DNA from: Magnolia sinica
Lineage: Eukaryota > Streptophyta > Magnoliopsida > Magnoliales > Magnoliaceae
DNA: 64,000 nt
Direction of reading: 5' to 3'
NCBI RefSeq assembly: GCF_029962835.1
Contig: NC_080575.1
Coordinates: forward strand, 45,374,437-45,438,436
Each line of letters begins with the position of its first letter. Within the stretch, counting starts at the first letter, position 1. A program made the position numbers and the translations under genes. Shown piece by piece: positions 35,367 to 48,133 of the stretch. The notes under the pieces are model-generated. The model was not told the DNA's origin, ran no database searches, and saw only the letters and a program-made list of their open reading frames with translations.

Positions 35367-36460
35367 TGTTTGACTAGCCAAATTTGACCTCGGGCCAGAC
35401 GAATTTTAGATAGATCTTATCCCGCACGATCCAATAGCTGTTGGAATGAATCCCGTGGAATCCGGGTAGCTAAAGCCAGTCTTAGGCAAGCCGAATTTCC
35501 AACCTCTTTGTCTATAAATTGAGGCATTCTCTTGTTCTAAATTACAACAAAAATTTACTATATTCCTTCTGCAAGAGAGAGAAGCTCAAGTCCTCGGAAA
35601 GGTATCTGTGTGGTATTTATAATTTAATTTATAACCTATTCAATTCCCTTATATTAAGATCTTTTTAATCTTATTCTAAGAGAGTAATGTATACCCTTCA
35701 TTGAGATCTAAGAGAATTGAATCAAATAACATTTGAGTTTTTTATTTATAAAATCTATAGAACCCTAGACTCTTTCTGTTTGATTGAACACTGCGCCATT
35801 TACGTTCAAGAAAGAATTTCTTTTGCTACAAGCTTCTGCCACGTCTTCGAATCTCCATTTGAAGATAAGTATATTATTTTATTATATTTCATTTTAGGTT
35901 TGTCTGAGATATCTTATGAAAATCTCAGTGGAGTTTTTATTTGTGATAGCTCGTGAAAATCATAAAGGGGGTTTTTATTTGTGATAGCCTGTGAAAATCA
36001 TAAAAGGGGTTTTTATTGTGATTGCTTATGAAAATCTCAAGGAACTATATCAAGTTGTTAAGGTGAACCTATAAAAACCTTATTATAGTAAAAGTCAAAA
36101 TTACGATGGTAGTAATTTTGGGAATGAAGTAGGTGTAGTTGTTTTAAGCACCGAACCACTATAACCCCTTGTGCCTTGTGATGAATACTTTAATCTTTTG
36201 GTGGTAGATGTTATTTATTATTTCATTCTTGTGGTGAATACTATAATTCTTTTATCTTCTCTTACTAGTTTAAAAGATTGATTTTAAAGATATTCATGAA
36301 ATAAGGTATCCTGCCTAATATTTTAGGTGAAGGTTGTCCTATGAATCATTTAGAATCAAGGTTTTAACACTCAGGCGATTGAGATTTTTGTATTCTTTAT
36401 TTAGCATTATCCTATTTATCCCCCCCCCCCCCCAAAGGACATCGTTAGCTCTCTTTTTCA

Positions 36461-36996
36461 GCACACAACACATGATTTATAAGTAGGTGCACAAGTCAAT
36501 GCACTAACAGAACCAAAATCCGATTCATTCTAATAGAAAAATCAAATAGTTAATCCATATACAAGCATCTAATATAGCATGATTTCAATTGAACAATTCT
36601 CTCATGAAGTGCTCTAACATCAATCACATGGAATTCAATAATCTATTGTGTCCAAAGTCTAGAATAGATTAATAAACTTTATATATTGATTCCTTCTCTA
36701 AGCAAGCTCCATTGTAACATAAGTTCACAATGAATCTAGAAATTAACAACTCAAAGACTTATAAAGTAAATTCAAACCTTTTTCAATTAAATAATCATAA
36801 TTTAGATCCAATGTATGAATCAAAATGAATTAAAATAAAATGAATTAAAATATTATAATAAACTAGAATCTTCACCCCTTAGCCTTAGCTAAGAGATTAT
36901 CTAGACATAGCTAACTCATAAACAAAAGAAACACATAAACTACTAGAACCTATAAGGAAATTAAGGTGGGACAGCGTTATCAATGCTCTACCCGAG

Positions 36997-37035
<39 letters not shown>

Positions 37036-37666
37036 AACCCTGGAGAATGCCTAAGAACATCTAAAATAACTTCTAATATAGATAGGAGGTTTGCACTTTC
37101 GCACATAGTCACCACTTCTGTCGATAGGATCGAGACCTATCAAGGACTTGTCGATGGGATTGAAGGATCACTCGATGGCATCGAAGAGTGTATGAAAATT
37201 GTCCAACAACGAACTTTCAAATTTCATGATTTCTCGATGGGATCAAAGTGTCTTCAATGGGATTGAAAGAATTATTTAGCAACCAATCTTAAAATTCTAG
37301 AATTTCTCGCTATGTGACTCAATGGGATCAAGTCGTATTGATGGACTGTCGATGGGATCAAAGACCTATCGACAATTGTTGATCTTCTTCATTTCTTCTT
37401 AACACACTTGATCTTTCATTCTCCACTATTGTACTTATTTTCCGTGGACTTTTCGCACTTGAGATCTTTAGTTTAATCCTCCAAACTTCAATTCTTCAAT
37501 TAATTTCTTTTTAGGCTGTAAATCATCATTTTAAGCACAAATTTGACATATACTTCAAAATCTCTCTATAAGATGAAAACACACTTAATTAAGCCTTTTT
37601 AGTACTCGAATGTAGGGGAAAGGGATGCAATATAAGGGATAAATATGTAATATTTAGGCGTTATCA
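36461..37666 (-). mobile_element. Athila-like LTR fragment, minus strand
   Basis: Minus-strand start TGATAACGCCTAAATATTACA at 37666. A palindrome block (37108-37385, TCGATGGGATCGAA-like), a weak TATA region and a (CT)n tract (about 37000-37034) follow. TTAGCCTTAGCTAAGAGATT at 36875 matches the LTR at 48134-49582. The end toward 36461 is not recognisable. Confidence 0.6.
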
Positions 37667-39065
37667 AAATATTGACAAAAGGTTATGGCAAAAGTAAGCA
37701 ATTGCCCCTAGCCAATTCATGTCATTTTGTAAATAATGGCCGAGTACAGTGCTCGAGCCATCACCCTTTATGGAGTGCTTGTCCTAACCTAAGACTATTA
37801 AAGGTCTGATGCTCACAATATCTCGCATAACGGTCGAGCGTATAACTCGCATTGACATGTATTGTGAAGCTAGATGGCCGTAAAATTTGGATATTGAAAG
37901 TCACATCGCATATCTTGATACGAAGGGACGTGGGGGAATTGTTTATACTCATTTTCGACGCCCTTACAAGGCCGAATAGGAAGATACCACATGGAAACAC
38001 TGCGTGTTTGGCACAATCAAAATCGTTCTCACACTCAAAGAGGATATGTGTTTGATCTTCTTTTGTTGTTACGCATTCTATCATTATTGCAATGGTTCAG
38101 ACTCTTATCAAGCCCTTTAAGGTGATGAATCATCGCATGCCATATGGCATGATTAATGTGCCCATTAAATGAGGGACGTGCCTAGCACGGCTAGAAAAGA
38201 CCTGTTGGAGGAGCTTATCATATCTCTTAACCAGATATGATTTCATCCATGAGGTCATCTCTTACAATCCTTCCAAAATGAGAGATTTCCACAGAGACGT
38301 TTGGAGAACCAATGATGATCTAAAAGATTCCAAAGACCAAGGGAGAGAACCTATGTCTAAGCCAACATGGGCATAGTCTTAGGCCCAGTTCGTAAAGGGA
38401 CGATTAAACCTATATCAGGTCTTGTTTTACATGATGATCGGAATTAAGAGAATGGGAGATCTAGTGTCCAAATGAAAGATCATTATCAGGAGTCAAATCC
38501 CTTCAATACTTCAGAACATCACCATTCAAGGTTATAAAATGAAGGAGGTGGTTTGATCCAGACCATTCAACACCTTTAAGTTGACAATGTGGGCCATCAA
38601 GAGATGTTGGGTAGTCATGTTTGATAGAGATCAACCCTTGAGGTCTCCAGACCTTAGCATGGTTGTCTTCATTAGAGGAGCTCTGGTGGCACCAAGTTAG
38701 ATCTTTAGCGGGTCATGAACATCTCCATAAAGGATCAGCTAAGAAAAGAAGACCCGAAAAGCCAGTGAGTTCATAATCCTTTCTCTCCAAGACGAGCCCT
38801 AGTTTGCTAAGGAAGAGATTACGTATCTGGAAAGCCCACACGATGGATCTAAAAGCCCACTTCAGTTATGAATCTACCTTATTTTTGGGCTAATGTCTTA
38901 ACATGAATGGGCAAAACTGATGGATAGTGACTTGCTTGAGTGTTGCATCCACCTATTCTCGAGCTCATGTTCCCGCATGAACTGGCCCAAATGTTGTACC
39001 GAGCATATATAAACAAGAGTCGGATTACCTAGTAGAGGTACATAGCACTGACGTGAGTATTCTGT
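37667..39065. other. Non-coding stretch, no feature recognised
   Basis: No LTR terminus, TE domain or RNA gene recognised. A 107-codon minus-strand frame at 37761-38084 has no family signature. Simple composition, no tandem repeats. Confidence 0.4.
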
Positions 39066-39069
39066 ATAT

Positions 39070-39480
39070 ATTACAAAATTCTATAGGCCCACCATGATGT
39101 GTGTGTTTTTTCCACTATGTCTATTCATTTTACCAGATCAGTTTATGACATTGATCTCAAAAAAAGGCAAATCCAAAGTTCAAGTAGACCACACTACAAG
39201 AAGTAGTGGACAACCATTGAAGCCTTCCTAGGGCCCATCGTGATGTTTATTTGCCACCCAACCTATTTATAAGGTCACAGATGCATGGATGAAGGGAAAT
39301 CACAAATATTAGTTCGATCCAAAACTTCTATAACCCTAAGAAGTTTTTAATGGTAAGCATTGTCTCCCCACTATTTCATGTGGTGTGGTCCACTTAAGCT
39401 TTGGATCCGCCTCATTTCTAGGCTCATCCATAAGCAAAGTGAAGTTGGTCATAATGGGGCCTACAAAGTTTTACCAAACA
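39070..39480. repeat. Foldback repeat D, copy a
   Basis: Self-complementary. GGCCCACCATGATGTGTGTG and AGTAGACCACACTACAAG on the left answer GTGGTGTGGTCCACTTAAGC and CATAATGGGGCC on the right. Further copies lie at 60370-60790, 61085-61530, 62030-62300 and 63000-63420, and fragments at 40780-41019 and 61670-62000. Confidence 0.75.
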
Positions 39481-39526
39481 TACATGGTACCTAAGTAGGT
39501 GCAGTGTTCCACATTTGCAGTCAACG

Positions 39527-39861
39527 ACTAACGGGGATTGCATCCTGCCCCCACCTGGACGGATTAGCCCATGTATTTGTTTATCGACATTGTTCATCCC
39601 TTCTCTTGGGTTATTTTAAGGTATAAGCCCATATCCAAGTAGATCCAACACTCAAGTAGATGACACCCCATATGACTCTTGCATTTAATGCTTTGTACAG
39701 AAAATGCAACCCAAGTGCCCAATGTGGTGTGGTCCACTACCTTATAATGATCCTAAAAAATGAATGGTCAGCGTGGATAAACAGATACATCGCAATGAGC
39801 CCTCTATAGATAAGCCTGGGCAGTAATCCATCCAGGCGGAGACAAGATGCAATCCGCATTC
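39527..39861. mobile_element. MITE with inverted ends, MULE-like
   Basis: The left end (ACTAACGGGGATTGCATCCTG, CCACCTGGACGGATTAG) is the imperfect inverted repeat of the right end (TAATCCATCCAGGCGG, GATGCAATCCGCATTC), with about 35 paired positions. CAGTCA occurs on both sides (39518-39523, 39862-39867) as a possible part of an 8-9 bp duplication. No coding capacity. Confidence 0.55.
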
Positions 39862-39869
39862 CAGTCAGA

Positions 39870-40780
39870 CAATGAGTTTTCAGTTGCACGGGCTCGCAAC
39901 AACTCTAAGAAAGGAAGCGGATCTCGAATCCATTCGGTGCGAGTAGTCAATTTCTTGCATGAGTGTCAAATCACATGTAAGCGACTAGCTCACCAGAAAG
40001 CATTAGCGTGATCCGGTCTGTTGAGCCAATGAGGCCCACCCACCATATAGATGAGACGTCTTAAGAATCTTTATGTCGTAGAAATTATTACAAATGATCG
40101 GATGATTGTGGGCCACTAAATTTGGATGACCGCTTTGTTTTTCTTTTATCCGTTCATTAGCAGGCATTAATAAATGAGATCACTACATGGAAATAAGATA
40201 CTCAAGTAGCTTATATTAGTATCTACTTATTAAATAAATATGTTTGGAAAACAACATGCTTATAAACTTCTCTCTCTTTGGTCTCTCCTAATGTCTCTCT
40301 TTAGCAACTTATGAAATGTAAAAAAAAACTATATATATATATATGTATATATGTATATATAAGTAATGTAATCAAGTAAATTTAAGTAAAAATTTACTTA
40401 TAACTAATCATATACCAAACTTATTTATTTGAAATAAGTTGCTTATATAGTGCTATAAGTAGAAAAATTAACTTATTCGGTGGTATCCAAATAGGCCTTA
40501 CATGGAAAATTAAGCTAGGCATCTCTAACTGGGCTCATTCAATGAAGGGTCTAGATCTTGGTAGAGGTGGGACTCACCCAGGAAGCAATGTGCAATCACA
40601 CTTAAAAACTATTTATTCACTTGTTGTGGCCCAGCTAAGTTTGGTAATGGACTAACTTTCAGTGTGTCCCTTCATCCTGGTGGGGCGCATTTGATGAATA
40701 GTTTTGATGATATATGCACAAGACTGTGGAGCGCACATTCCACCTAGGATCATCCACCACCCCACCCCACTATCCCAGAA
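39870..40780. other. AT-rich non-coding stretch with (TA)n
   Basis: A TATATATGTATATATG microsatellite lies at 40330-40365. The end at 40420-40500 (AAGTTGCTTATATAG, then GGTATCCAAATAGGCC) looks like the terminus of a small inverted-repeat element whose other end I could not place. Nothing else is supported. Confidence 0.4.
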
Positions 40781-41019
40781 TTATGTGTTACCCTTACTGT
40801 GGGGCACACCTTGATGATGTGTTGTATATCCACGAAGTCCATCCCTTTTTCCAACCTATTTTAGGATATGGTCCCAAAAAGTAAGCATATCAAAATCTTA
40901 GGTAGGGGTTGAGCACATCACCATTAAAATCTTCAAAGGGCTATCGTGAAGTTTTTTGTAATTTTTATTTCCCATCCATCTAGCTGATAATGTCAAGAAG
41001 ACCTAAATGAAGGGAAATT

Positions 41020-42053
41020 TGTGACACTCTGGCCCTTTAATACTCAAGAGTTAGATGCCCTCAGGTTTCACTGTTAACTTTTTCGATTTAGTCAGTGATC
41101 ACACGTGCACATGTATGCTTGAACCTGAAAAGATTCAATATTTTAGACGAAATTGTATTTCCGAATATCCAAAATTCAATAAATTTTCTATATGAACCAA
41201 TTGTGGGCCCTGGACCCTCATATCCACCTTCTATCGAGTCCCTATTGTTTGGTTAGATAAAGACCCTCGATCGAACTCACCAAATTGATTATTTAGCATA
41301 ATATTAACCGGTAGAATCACACCAACCATCGAGACCATAATGTAGTGAGAACAACTGATTATAAGGTAAGTAGTACTTTATCGGTTCAACCAACTGAGTA
41401 TAACAAAACATCTAGTGGAGATCGCGTTTTGTCGGTTCTACCGACAGAACTATCGGTTCAACCAATAGCCACCATCGGTTTGACTGACAGGAACCTGAGG
41501 TTTGTGCTCCCACAAACCACCAATCGAGAAACTAGCATTATAATACTTTTCTTTCATTTTCTTTCGTTCAAATGACCCTTTCAGCACCTGATGGGGAGAA
41601 AGAGTGAGAGAGAGAGAGAGGAAATTTTGAGAGCCAGGAGAGGATCTTACCACTCCGAAGCGTCGCTACTCAAGAATGGATTTCATCATAGGCCAAAAGG
41701 GTGAAGGAACCCGTAGTTACGGGCTACTAGCAAAGCCCAACAGCCACATGCATCCTCACTGAGTTGTCTCGACCACTCTTCACCGAGTTTGGGTTGGGTA
41801 AGTCATCTTACATGTCATTTTCAGTTGTGCATGCATATTACATGCCCCTATCTTGTGCTTGCATGTTACTATGTAAGTTCTTATCAAATCAAATCATTGC
41901 ATATGTTAGGAATTGGTGTCCTGACTAGCTTCCTGAGCAGCCCAGTCGCATGCGAGAGCCACGGTTGTCAATCAAGTCGCCTTGGGTTTCGAGTAGAGAT
42001 GGGTTGAGTTGGGAATTGACCTAATTGGGGCTAACAAGTGTTGAATCCCTCAT
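41020..42053 (+). mobile_element. LTR start, family K, with palindromes
   Basis: Starts TGTGACACTCTGGCCC inside a D repeat, which is cut at that point. Palindromes lie at 41360-41490, with a perfect GTCGGTTCTACCGAC at 41431-41445. A weak TATA region (TATAATAC, about 41537) and a GA-rich leader follow. Sequence at 43571-44085, beyond the S insertion, probably belongs to the same LTR. Its right end was not found. Confidence 0.5.
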
Positions 42054-43570
42054 TGAAAGTTAACTTTATTGATCATAGAAAATCCCAATCCTACACAAGG
42101 AAAGGGCTTCAGACTCAATAGACTCATTATACTTATAGATAAGTGAGTGAGTCCCTTTCTCGCACAATGTGAAGATGATCTTCAATATTGATGAAGAATC
42201 GTCAGCTCCCTTGAACCCAACCACTTCTGATGCTTCAATCAGTGCTTCGAGGTTGTGAGGCTTAGGGTTTGGTTGTTCTTCTCTATTTAAATTATATGAT
42301 TTAAACACATAGAGAAGATTCCCATGAGCTATGCATTCAAGAGTTCCAACACAATGATTTGTCTATGATGAGTACTTTTGGAAACTCATCGAATGTTATA
42401 GTTCATAATTCAATCCAAGTAATAAAGATGTGAGTAAATACTTATGTCAAGGATTGAATGATAAACTCTAATGAGAAAGAGGGAATGAGGAAGATTATAT
42501 TAACTCTTAAAGCAGCTCTCTCAAACTCTCTTAAATTCTAGCTCATTTTACAAGAAGTAAACCATGTGTATTTATAGAGTTGAAATCCCAACGATAAAAA
42601 AATAGGCAAAAATCTAACATTGTCGATGTCATCGAAGGGTATTCGTTGCCATCTAAATTTGAATTTCGATGTCATCGAACCATCTTCGATTGTATCGACT
42701 TCCTATACTAGATATTCAATTGTGTGTAGGACAGACTCTATCCGATCTCATTAAGCATCTTTCGATGTCATCGATGTGCACTTCGATGCCATCGAGGGAT
42801 GTCTCAATGCCCTTAGGATTACTTTTTAAAAATTATACAAAGGTTGTTAAACAGTTTTGTCCTTTGTTTGATGTCATCGATTAGACCTTCAATTCATCGA
42901 GATTTAAATTTCGATGACATCGAAAGGTCTTCGATGCGCTCAAAGAAAATTGGATTTTCCTTGAAAGGTTGCTGGACAAACTGGAGTTAGTTTCGATGCA
43001 ATCGAGCAGCCTTCGATGTCATTAATAACTTACTCTCGATTACATCGAGGAGCACTTATAGTATATTTGGTTTTTGGAAGAAGTAAGCCCAATGTCGATG
43101 TAATCGAAATGTGTTCGTTGTCATCGAAGCATAAGTTTCGATGTCATCGAACATCATTCAATGCAATTGACAATTCCCATCATGTTTTTATTTTATTGTT
43201 GGAAATATGGACATGTATTTGATGTAATCGAACAATGTTCGATGACATCAAAAATGTCCTCGATTGCAGCTCGATGCAATCAACAAGGCATATATTTTAC
43301 CTATTTGTTTCATACTTCTTCAAATACTCAAAGTGCAAACCACTTAAACTTACCGGAAGATTTTTGAAATAGTTTTAGGGTAAGTTAGGTTCTTATGGGG
43401 GCATATACCTTTCAAGGTTTGTTTTGGGTTTAATGAGGCTTTAGTCTACCTGTTAAGTATGATCGTATGCCTTCATATTTGATGAGTCTTGGTCTTGATG
43501 TCTTCAACTTAGGGCTCACTTAATTGACAAACTCAACGCTCACGTATATTAACAAACAAGGGCATTTTCA
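42054..43570 (-). mobile_element. S-family solo LTR (1517 bp), second copy
   Basis: Plus-strand ends TGAAAGTTAAC and GGGCATTTTCA. Flanks CTCAT/CACAT agree in 4 of 5 bases. It matches the S LTR at 30416-32032 in order and wording, without the expanded minisatellite. Palindromes (42620-43290; perfect TTCGATGTCATCGA at 42761-42774) precede a TATA box (42570-42576, reverse). Confidence 0.8.
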
Positions 43571-44085
43571 CACATACCGATTTAACTTTATACATTCTCT
43601 TAAGCATCTATAATCACTTGAATATTACATTTATTTTGTATGTTTCACATGAACATGAATTATAGCATGCCCTTATATGAGCAACATGTGCTAGATTATT
43701 AATATGCTTAGAATTGTGGAAATATGGCAATTGCAAACCAATTGTGAAACCTGTGGGCTATTTGTAATTGTTTATGTGATCAGTATAGCCATTTTATGAA
43801 TTGTCACATTGCCACCTTCATGATTTGCTTATGTGATTTGGATTCCTAATGCTATGAATCAACGAAAGCAACAATGAACTAGTGAACTTTATCATGTGAA
43901 AGTTATGTAAACTGATTAAATCCTTGTGATATTAGCACCCAAAGTGGCTTGATGGATGGAAATATTTATTGTGTCCTTCAATAGACTTGGTTGTCCTATG
44001 AGGCTTGATGGATTAAAATATTTGTGGTGGCCTTGAATGGACTTGTTTACCCTATATGGCTTGATGGATTGAAATATTCGATATA
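43571..44085 (+). other. Continuation of LTR K with tandem repeat
   Basis: Non-coding. From about 43940 to 44075 it holds 2.3 units of about 58 bp (GGCTTGATGGATTGAAATAT...CTTGAATGGACTTG). Assignment to K rests on position only. Confidence 0.5.
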
Positions 44086-44156
44086 TGTTGAGATCTAAAT
44101 ATTACATATTTATCCCCAATTATATATTACTTTCTCGTACATATAAGTGTCAAATC
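44086..44156 (+). mobile_element. Athila-like LTR start, 71 bp remnant
   Basis: TGTTGAGATCTAAATATTAC and ATATTTATCCCC match the starts of the Athila-like LTRs at 37666 (reverse), 5231 and 55917 (reverse). It is cut by the LTR starting at 44157. Confidence 0.6.
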
Positions 44157-45198
44157 TATAACAACCTGAATTTCGACTTAAAAGAGTAACCCATAAGTAT
44201 GGCCAACCTCAAAATTAGATCCATCTTACACTCTAAGATGGGCCGTATTAAGCACTCACAAAATGAATGGACGGAGTAGAATTCCCATAACATCCCTGTA
44301 GGCCTTACAATCTGATGCATGTACACAGAGAATGTATACTCCCGCACCACACCTAAAACTTAAGTCGTTCAAAGAGAGGTTGACCCAATGAGATTCAAAT
44401 CAAAGAGAAATTCTCTTACGCCTGCCAACAACGGACAACCGTCTATTATATGGAAGACGGATCATCGTCGTCATCCAGAAGGACGATCCAAGCCGTCAAT
44501 CCTGTAGAGGGATCAAATCTGACCCAACCCCAAGTCGTTTCACACAAAGACAAGTCCCCACCTGGGCCCAGAACTAGTCACAACTAGACTGTGCGCAGAA
44601 GAGAAATTCAGAAGAAAATAGAAAACGTCCGAGAAAATCGACGATCCTGTAGCATCCACCATTGGACAGAGATCATCTCAGCCATCCAATCTACATCAGT
44701 TGAAGGTCCGAACAAACCCATAATGTCCGAAAAGAATGCGAGGGAAGTAGAATAAGGCATTCCACCTTTTCTCTTGCGTAAACCATGCTTTTGAAAACTC
44801 TGGTTGTGCACTCTCAAGAATCTTATTCGCAAGGAGATGTGATCAGGTCAAGAACCCGACTGGCTAGATACCATCAGAAGACAACATCTAACTGTTCAGG
44901 AAAACCTCCTTAAATCAAGAAAGATGAGAATCAATCCGTCAGTTGATCAATGGACGACTGCTCGATCACGTGCCGAGCAACGAAACTAGTGACAGGCATC
45001 TAGTATTGATCAGAGATGTCCATTGGATGGCCTCCTCCCAAAGAGATCACCTAAAAATTAGATGAAACTAAACACGATTACCACCCCATAGATTGGGGTC
45101 CACACGCAGGTCCACAGTGGGACCCCTTGCGTAAACAGAATGCACAAGGAGAGAAAAGTCGTCGAAATATGACTCTCCTTCCGTAGGGACCAAACAAA

Positions 45199-45206
45199 TA
45201 TAAATA
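45199..45206 (+). promoter_or_regulatory. TATA box of LTR1
   Basis: TATAAATA followed by GGAAAGAAGGATG and an A/G-rich leader, about 1.04 kb from the LTR start. Confidence 0.5.
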
Positions 45207-45854
45207 GGAAAGAAGGATGAGAAAGAAACATCCAAGAAGAAAGAAGAAAGAAGGAGATAAATAGAAAGAAAGGAAGACAAGAAGTAGTTGTCAGGCGTTG
45301 TCTGTCAAAATAATGACGACGAAAGAGAAGAAAAGAAGGAACGAACAGGCATGCACTAGTCTACTGGACTACTTCTTGAGAATAATTTAGGTTCAACTGA
45401 TCTCCTTTTCTTTTTTCTTTTTTCTTTTTGTCCTTCTTACCTCTTCTTATCCCTTCACAACAATAGAGGTGGAATATAAATCACACCTTCTATAACCATT
45501 AAACCTGCTTAGAATGTAGTGGTGAACTGGACACTAATCTTGATCATCCGATTCATGTGAGTCAGGATAAGAGAACATGTTCTGATCTTAAGATTACCCT
45601 AGGCCTTTGACCTTACTAATAGTCGATCGAACAACTAAAGGTGAGGGTTTTTCTCCTTTAAGCTTACTTGATTTAAGATGATATTATCTTGCCTTTTATG
45701 TGCTTTCATGATACTGTGAACTTTTCTAAAATTGTTTAATTTACCAACATCAATTATCTATCCTTTGGGAATTTTGATATGACTTTAATTATGCGCGATT
45801 TTTACGAATTTACGTGAGGCCATGGATACAAGCCTTGCCCTTGCCTTTACCAAT

Positions 45855-46035
45855 TTCTTAAGTTAGCCCTTGCTACTCTTCTCTTTATTGAGTTAGCAAT
45901 TGCCACTCTTTTTATTATTGAGTTGGCCATTGCCACTCTCCTCTTTATTGAGTTAGCCATCTCCTCTTTGTTGAGTTGGCCATTGCCACTCTCTTCTTTA
46001 TGAGTTAGCCATTACTATTCTCCTCTTTACTTTAC
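45855..46035 (+). repeat. 30 bp minisatellite in LTR1, plus copy
   Basis: About six units of GAGTTAGCCATTGCCACTCT-CCTCTTTATT. The reverse of the array at 27395-27560. Unit number differs between the two LTRs. Confidence 0.9.
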
Positions 46036-47038
46036 TAGCCTTGTACTATTTACCTTTAAGGCTTAGGCATGTGTCTTGATATTCCAGAACTCCTATGATT
46101 CAGTTTACATTCTCTCTGATATAAGTGATATGTTGAAGGTATCACAACTAGTAATTTAATTATTATACCATGGACGTAATGCGCTCTGGGTAGAGACCCT
46201 CTTGGTCATCGCGTGATTCCTTGGGTTTTTGGTTAATGGTGCATAAATTGATGCAAGTAATTCGCAATACGTGTCACATCATTTCTGGGATTGGATGTCG
46301 CAAATAGTCACTCCATAAACAAATCGTGTCATGTAATTCATCCAACTCATGTGTTGTGCTACCTCGAGGTGTTCATGTAAATGCACGGTAGCGTTGGACA
46401 TGCCAGCGAATGTCCATAGTTATGGGATGTGGGTCGAGTCGGGTTTGCTATGAATTATATTCCAATATGTAATGATCACTACGTATGATGAGACGCACAC
46501 ACTTTGCTAGGATGCATTCATATATATATTGGTTATGCATACTAAAACATCTCATAGTAGTAGAGTACGTAACGTATCAGAACCTTTACATTACTTTTAA
46601 GAATCTCTTGAATTATTGTTAATCTTAAAGGATGACCATCACTATGAGTAGGGCATTGACCCTCTCCAACCGTATAGGTGATGCAAGTGACGTACAGGTT
46701 AAGGACCCAGAAGACCAGTTCCCGATAGAAGATTTTGCTGAATAGAATAGAAAAATAATTTATGACTTATTTTAATTATGCTTCCGCTATGCAACTCAGA
46801 CATTGAAATAAGCCCCCCTTTGAGAGAGCATTTGACAAGTTTATTTAATTGTGGAATGATAATTTTATTTAATTTGATTCTTATGAATGATTACCTTTAT
46901 GAAAGTAACTGGATGTGATTAGATGAGAGGAAAGAATCAAGGCAAGACCTTGAGACACCCAAATTCTTTCATTATTAACACCCGATTTCCTCGAGCATGA
47001 GTATGAACTCTAGCCGTGAAAATTCGAGATGTTACAAT

Positions 47039-47050
47039 TAGTATCAGAGC
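47039..47050 (+). promoter_or_regulatory. Primer-binding site, tRNA-iMet type
   Basis: TAGTATCAGAGC, one base off the TGGTATCAGAGC consensus, 2 bases after the LTR end. Confidence 0.85.
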
Positions 47051-47929
47051 ATGAGAATAAGATTAACTAGGCCTAAGGGAATGGACCATCATTAGCTTTA
47101 TCACACAATCAAAATTAGATACTTAAAGTTATTTCCCCTTGAGTAGTTAAGAAATCAAGGAATTAGAAACCAATATTCAGGGTCCCCATTAAACTTGATG
47201 TGGAATTTAAGAACTACGAACCTAGATACCCTCATGAATGAATTCCCAAAATTTTGAATAAACTTATTCTGAACTATAAGCCATCCTTAAATAGAGTAAC
47301 AATCAAGAAGAACCAGTTTCCCTTATGGGAATAGAGAATTTTCTAAATTTTTCCAAATTTTTAACTAATTCAACAAATTTCTGACATATTGAGAAATCTC
47401 CACTAGTTGCAGAAAGAAGACACATCAGAAAACTTCAAACATTTTTTAATAGATCACCTAGGTCTCCATCAACCTCCCTCTAAAATTTCATCTCAATTGG
47501 GTTGGTAGAAAATTCCATAAAAGTCCGACAGTAGTAAAAATCAGTAAAAATTGTTGCTGGACAGTAAGCTTTTATACACCCCATAAAGGTGAAACAAACC
47601 CTAAATTGTAGAATCTTGCCTCGCAAATTTTCCTGGAATATCAAGAATAAGTTAGGGATTTAGGATCCAAATTTCAAATAGATTGGACATATGGATCAGA
47701 AATTAAAATTTTCAGAGTGCATAACTGCCTAAAGAACCTATATTCATCATACTAGGGATTTTCCCAAAGCAATAGGCACACTCTAACTAGACAACCATGT
47801 TCGCAGGAAGTATGGCTCCCAAGTGGAAGGCTACTCGAGCAAACTTCATACCCCCAGAACGCACAACTGAGAATGGCACACCTCAGGAAGCAATTGTAGG
47901 ATAATCAACGACATCTTTATCAACACCCT
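47051..47929 (+). pseudogene. Leader and start of Tekay-like gag, truncated
   Basis: Non-coding leader, then ATG at 47812 with MAPKWKATRANFIPPERTTE. The reading stops being homologous to the copy at 52407 at about 47929, where LTR interior sequence begins. Only about 40 codons remain. Confidence 0.7.
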
Positions 47930-48133
47930 GTAGAGGGATCAAATTCAACCAAACCCTGAATCATTTCAAACAAAGACAAGCCCCCGCCTGGGCACAGATC
48001 CAATCACAATTGGACTGTGCACAGAAGAGAAATTCTGAAGAAAATAGAAAACATCATAGAAAACTGATGATCCTATAGCATCTACCATTGGATAGTGATC
48101 ATCTTAGTCGTCCAATCTACATCAGTTGAAGGT
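47930..48133 (+). mobile_element. LTR1 interior fragment
   Basis: TGTAGAGGGATCAAAT through ATCTACATCAGTTGAAGG repeats 44503-44707. It joins truncated gag on its left and an inverted Athila-like piece on its right. It appears to be the left part of the LTR that resumes at 50638; the stretch equivalent to 44708-46023 is missing. Confidence 0.75.

Larger units (their letters stand above)
33180..36460 (+). mobile_element. N'-family solo LTR, plus strand, split by N
   Basis: Starts TGTAAGTGTTGTTATG and ends TTAGCTCTCTTTTTCA. Without the nested LTR and its 5 bp duplication it is about 1634 bp, nearly the same length as the nested relative. It has palindromes on both sides of the insertion (33490-33720, 35370-35500), a TATA box (TATAAAT, 35513-35519) and a poly-C tract (36420-36433) near the end. 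Flanks GCCCG/GCACA agree in only 3 of 5 bases. Confidence 0.75.
44157..47036 (+). mobile_element. Tekay-like LTR1 (2880 bp)
   Basis: It starts TATAACAACCTGAATTTCG (a decayed TGTAACACCCCGAA) and ends CGAGATGTTACA, directly followed by an iMet primer site. It is therefore the 5' LTR of a plus-strand element. TATA box at 45199-45206. A 30 bp minisatellite is at 45855-46035. The last kilobase is repeated at 50638-51640, and in reverse at 26444-27780. Confidence 0.82.

Noticed and set aside
33180..36465. GCCCG/GCACA flanks as target duplication of N'
   Set aside because: Only 3 of 5 bases agree; boundaries are supported instead by LTR ends and length.
37761..38084. 107-codon minus-strand ORF
   Set aside because: No recognisable domain, no start context, no repeat partner; chance length in non-coding DNA cannot be excluded.
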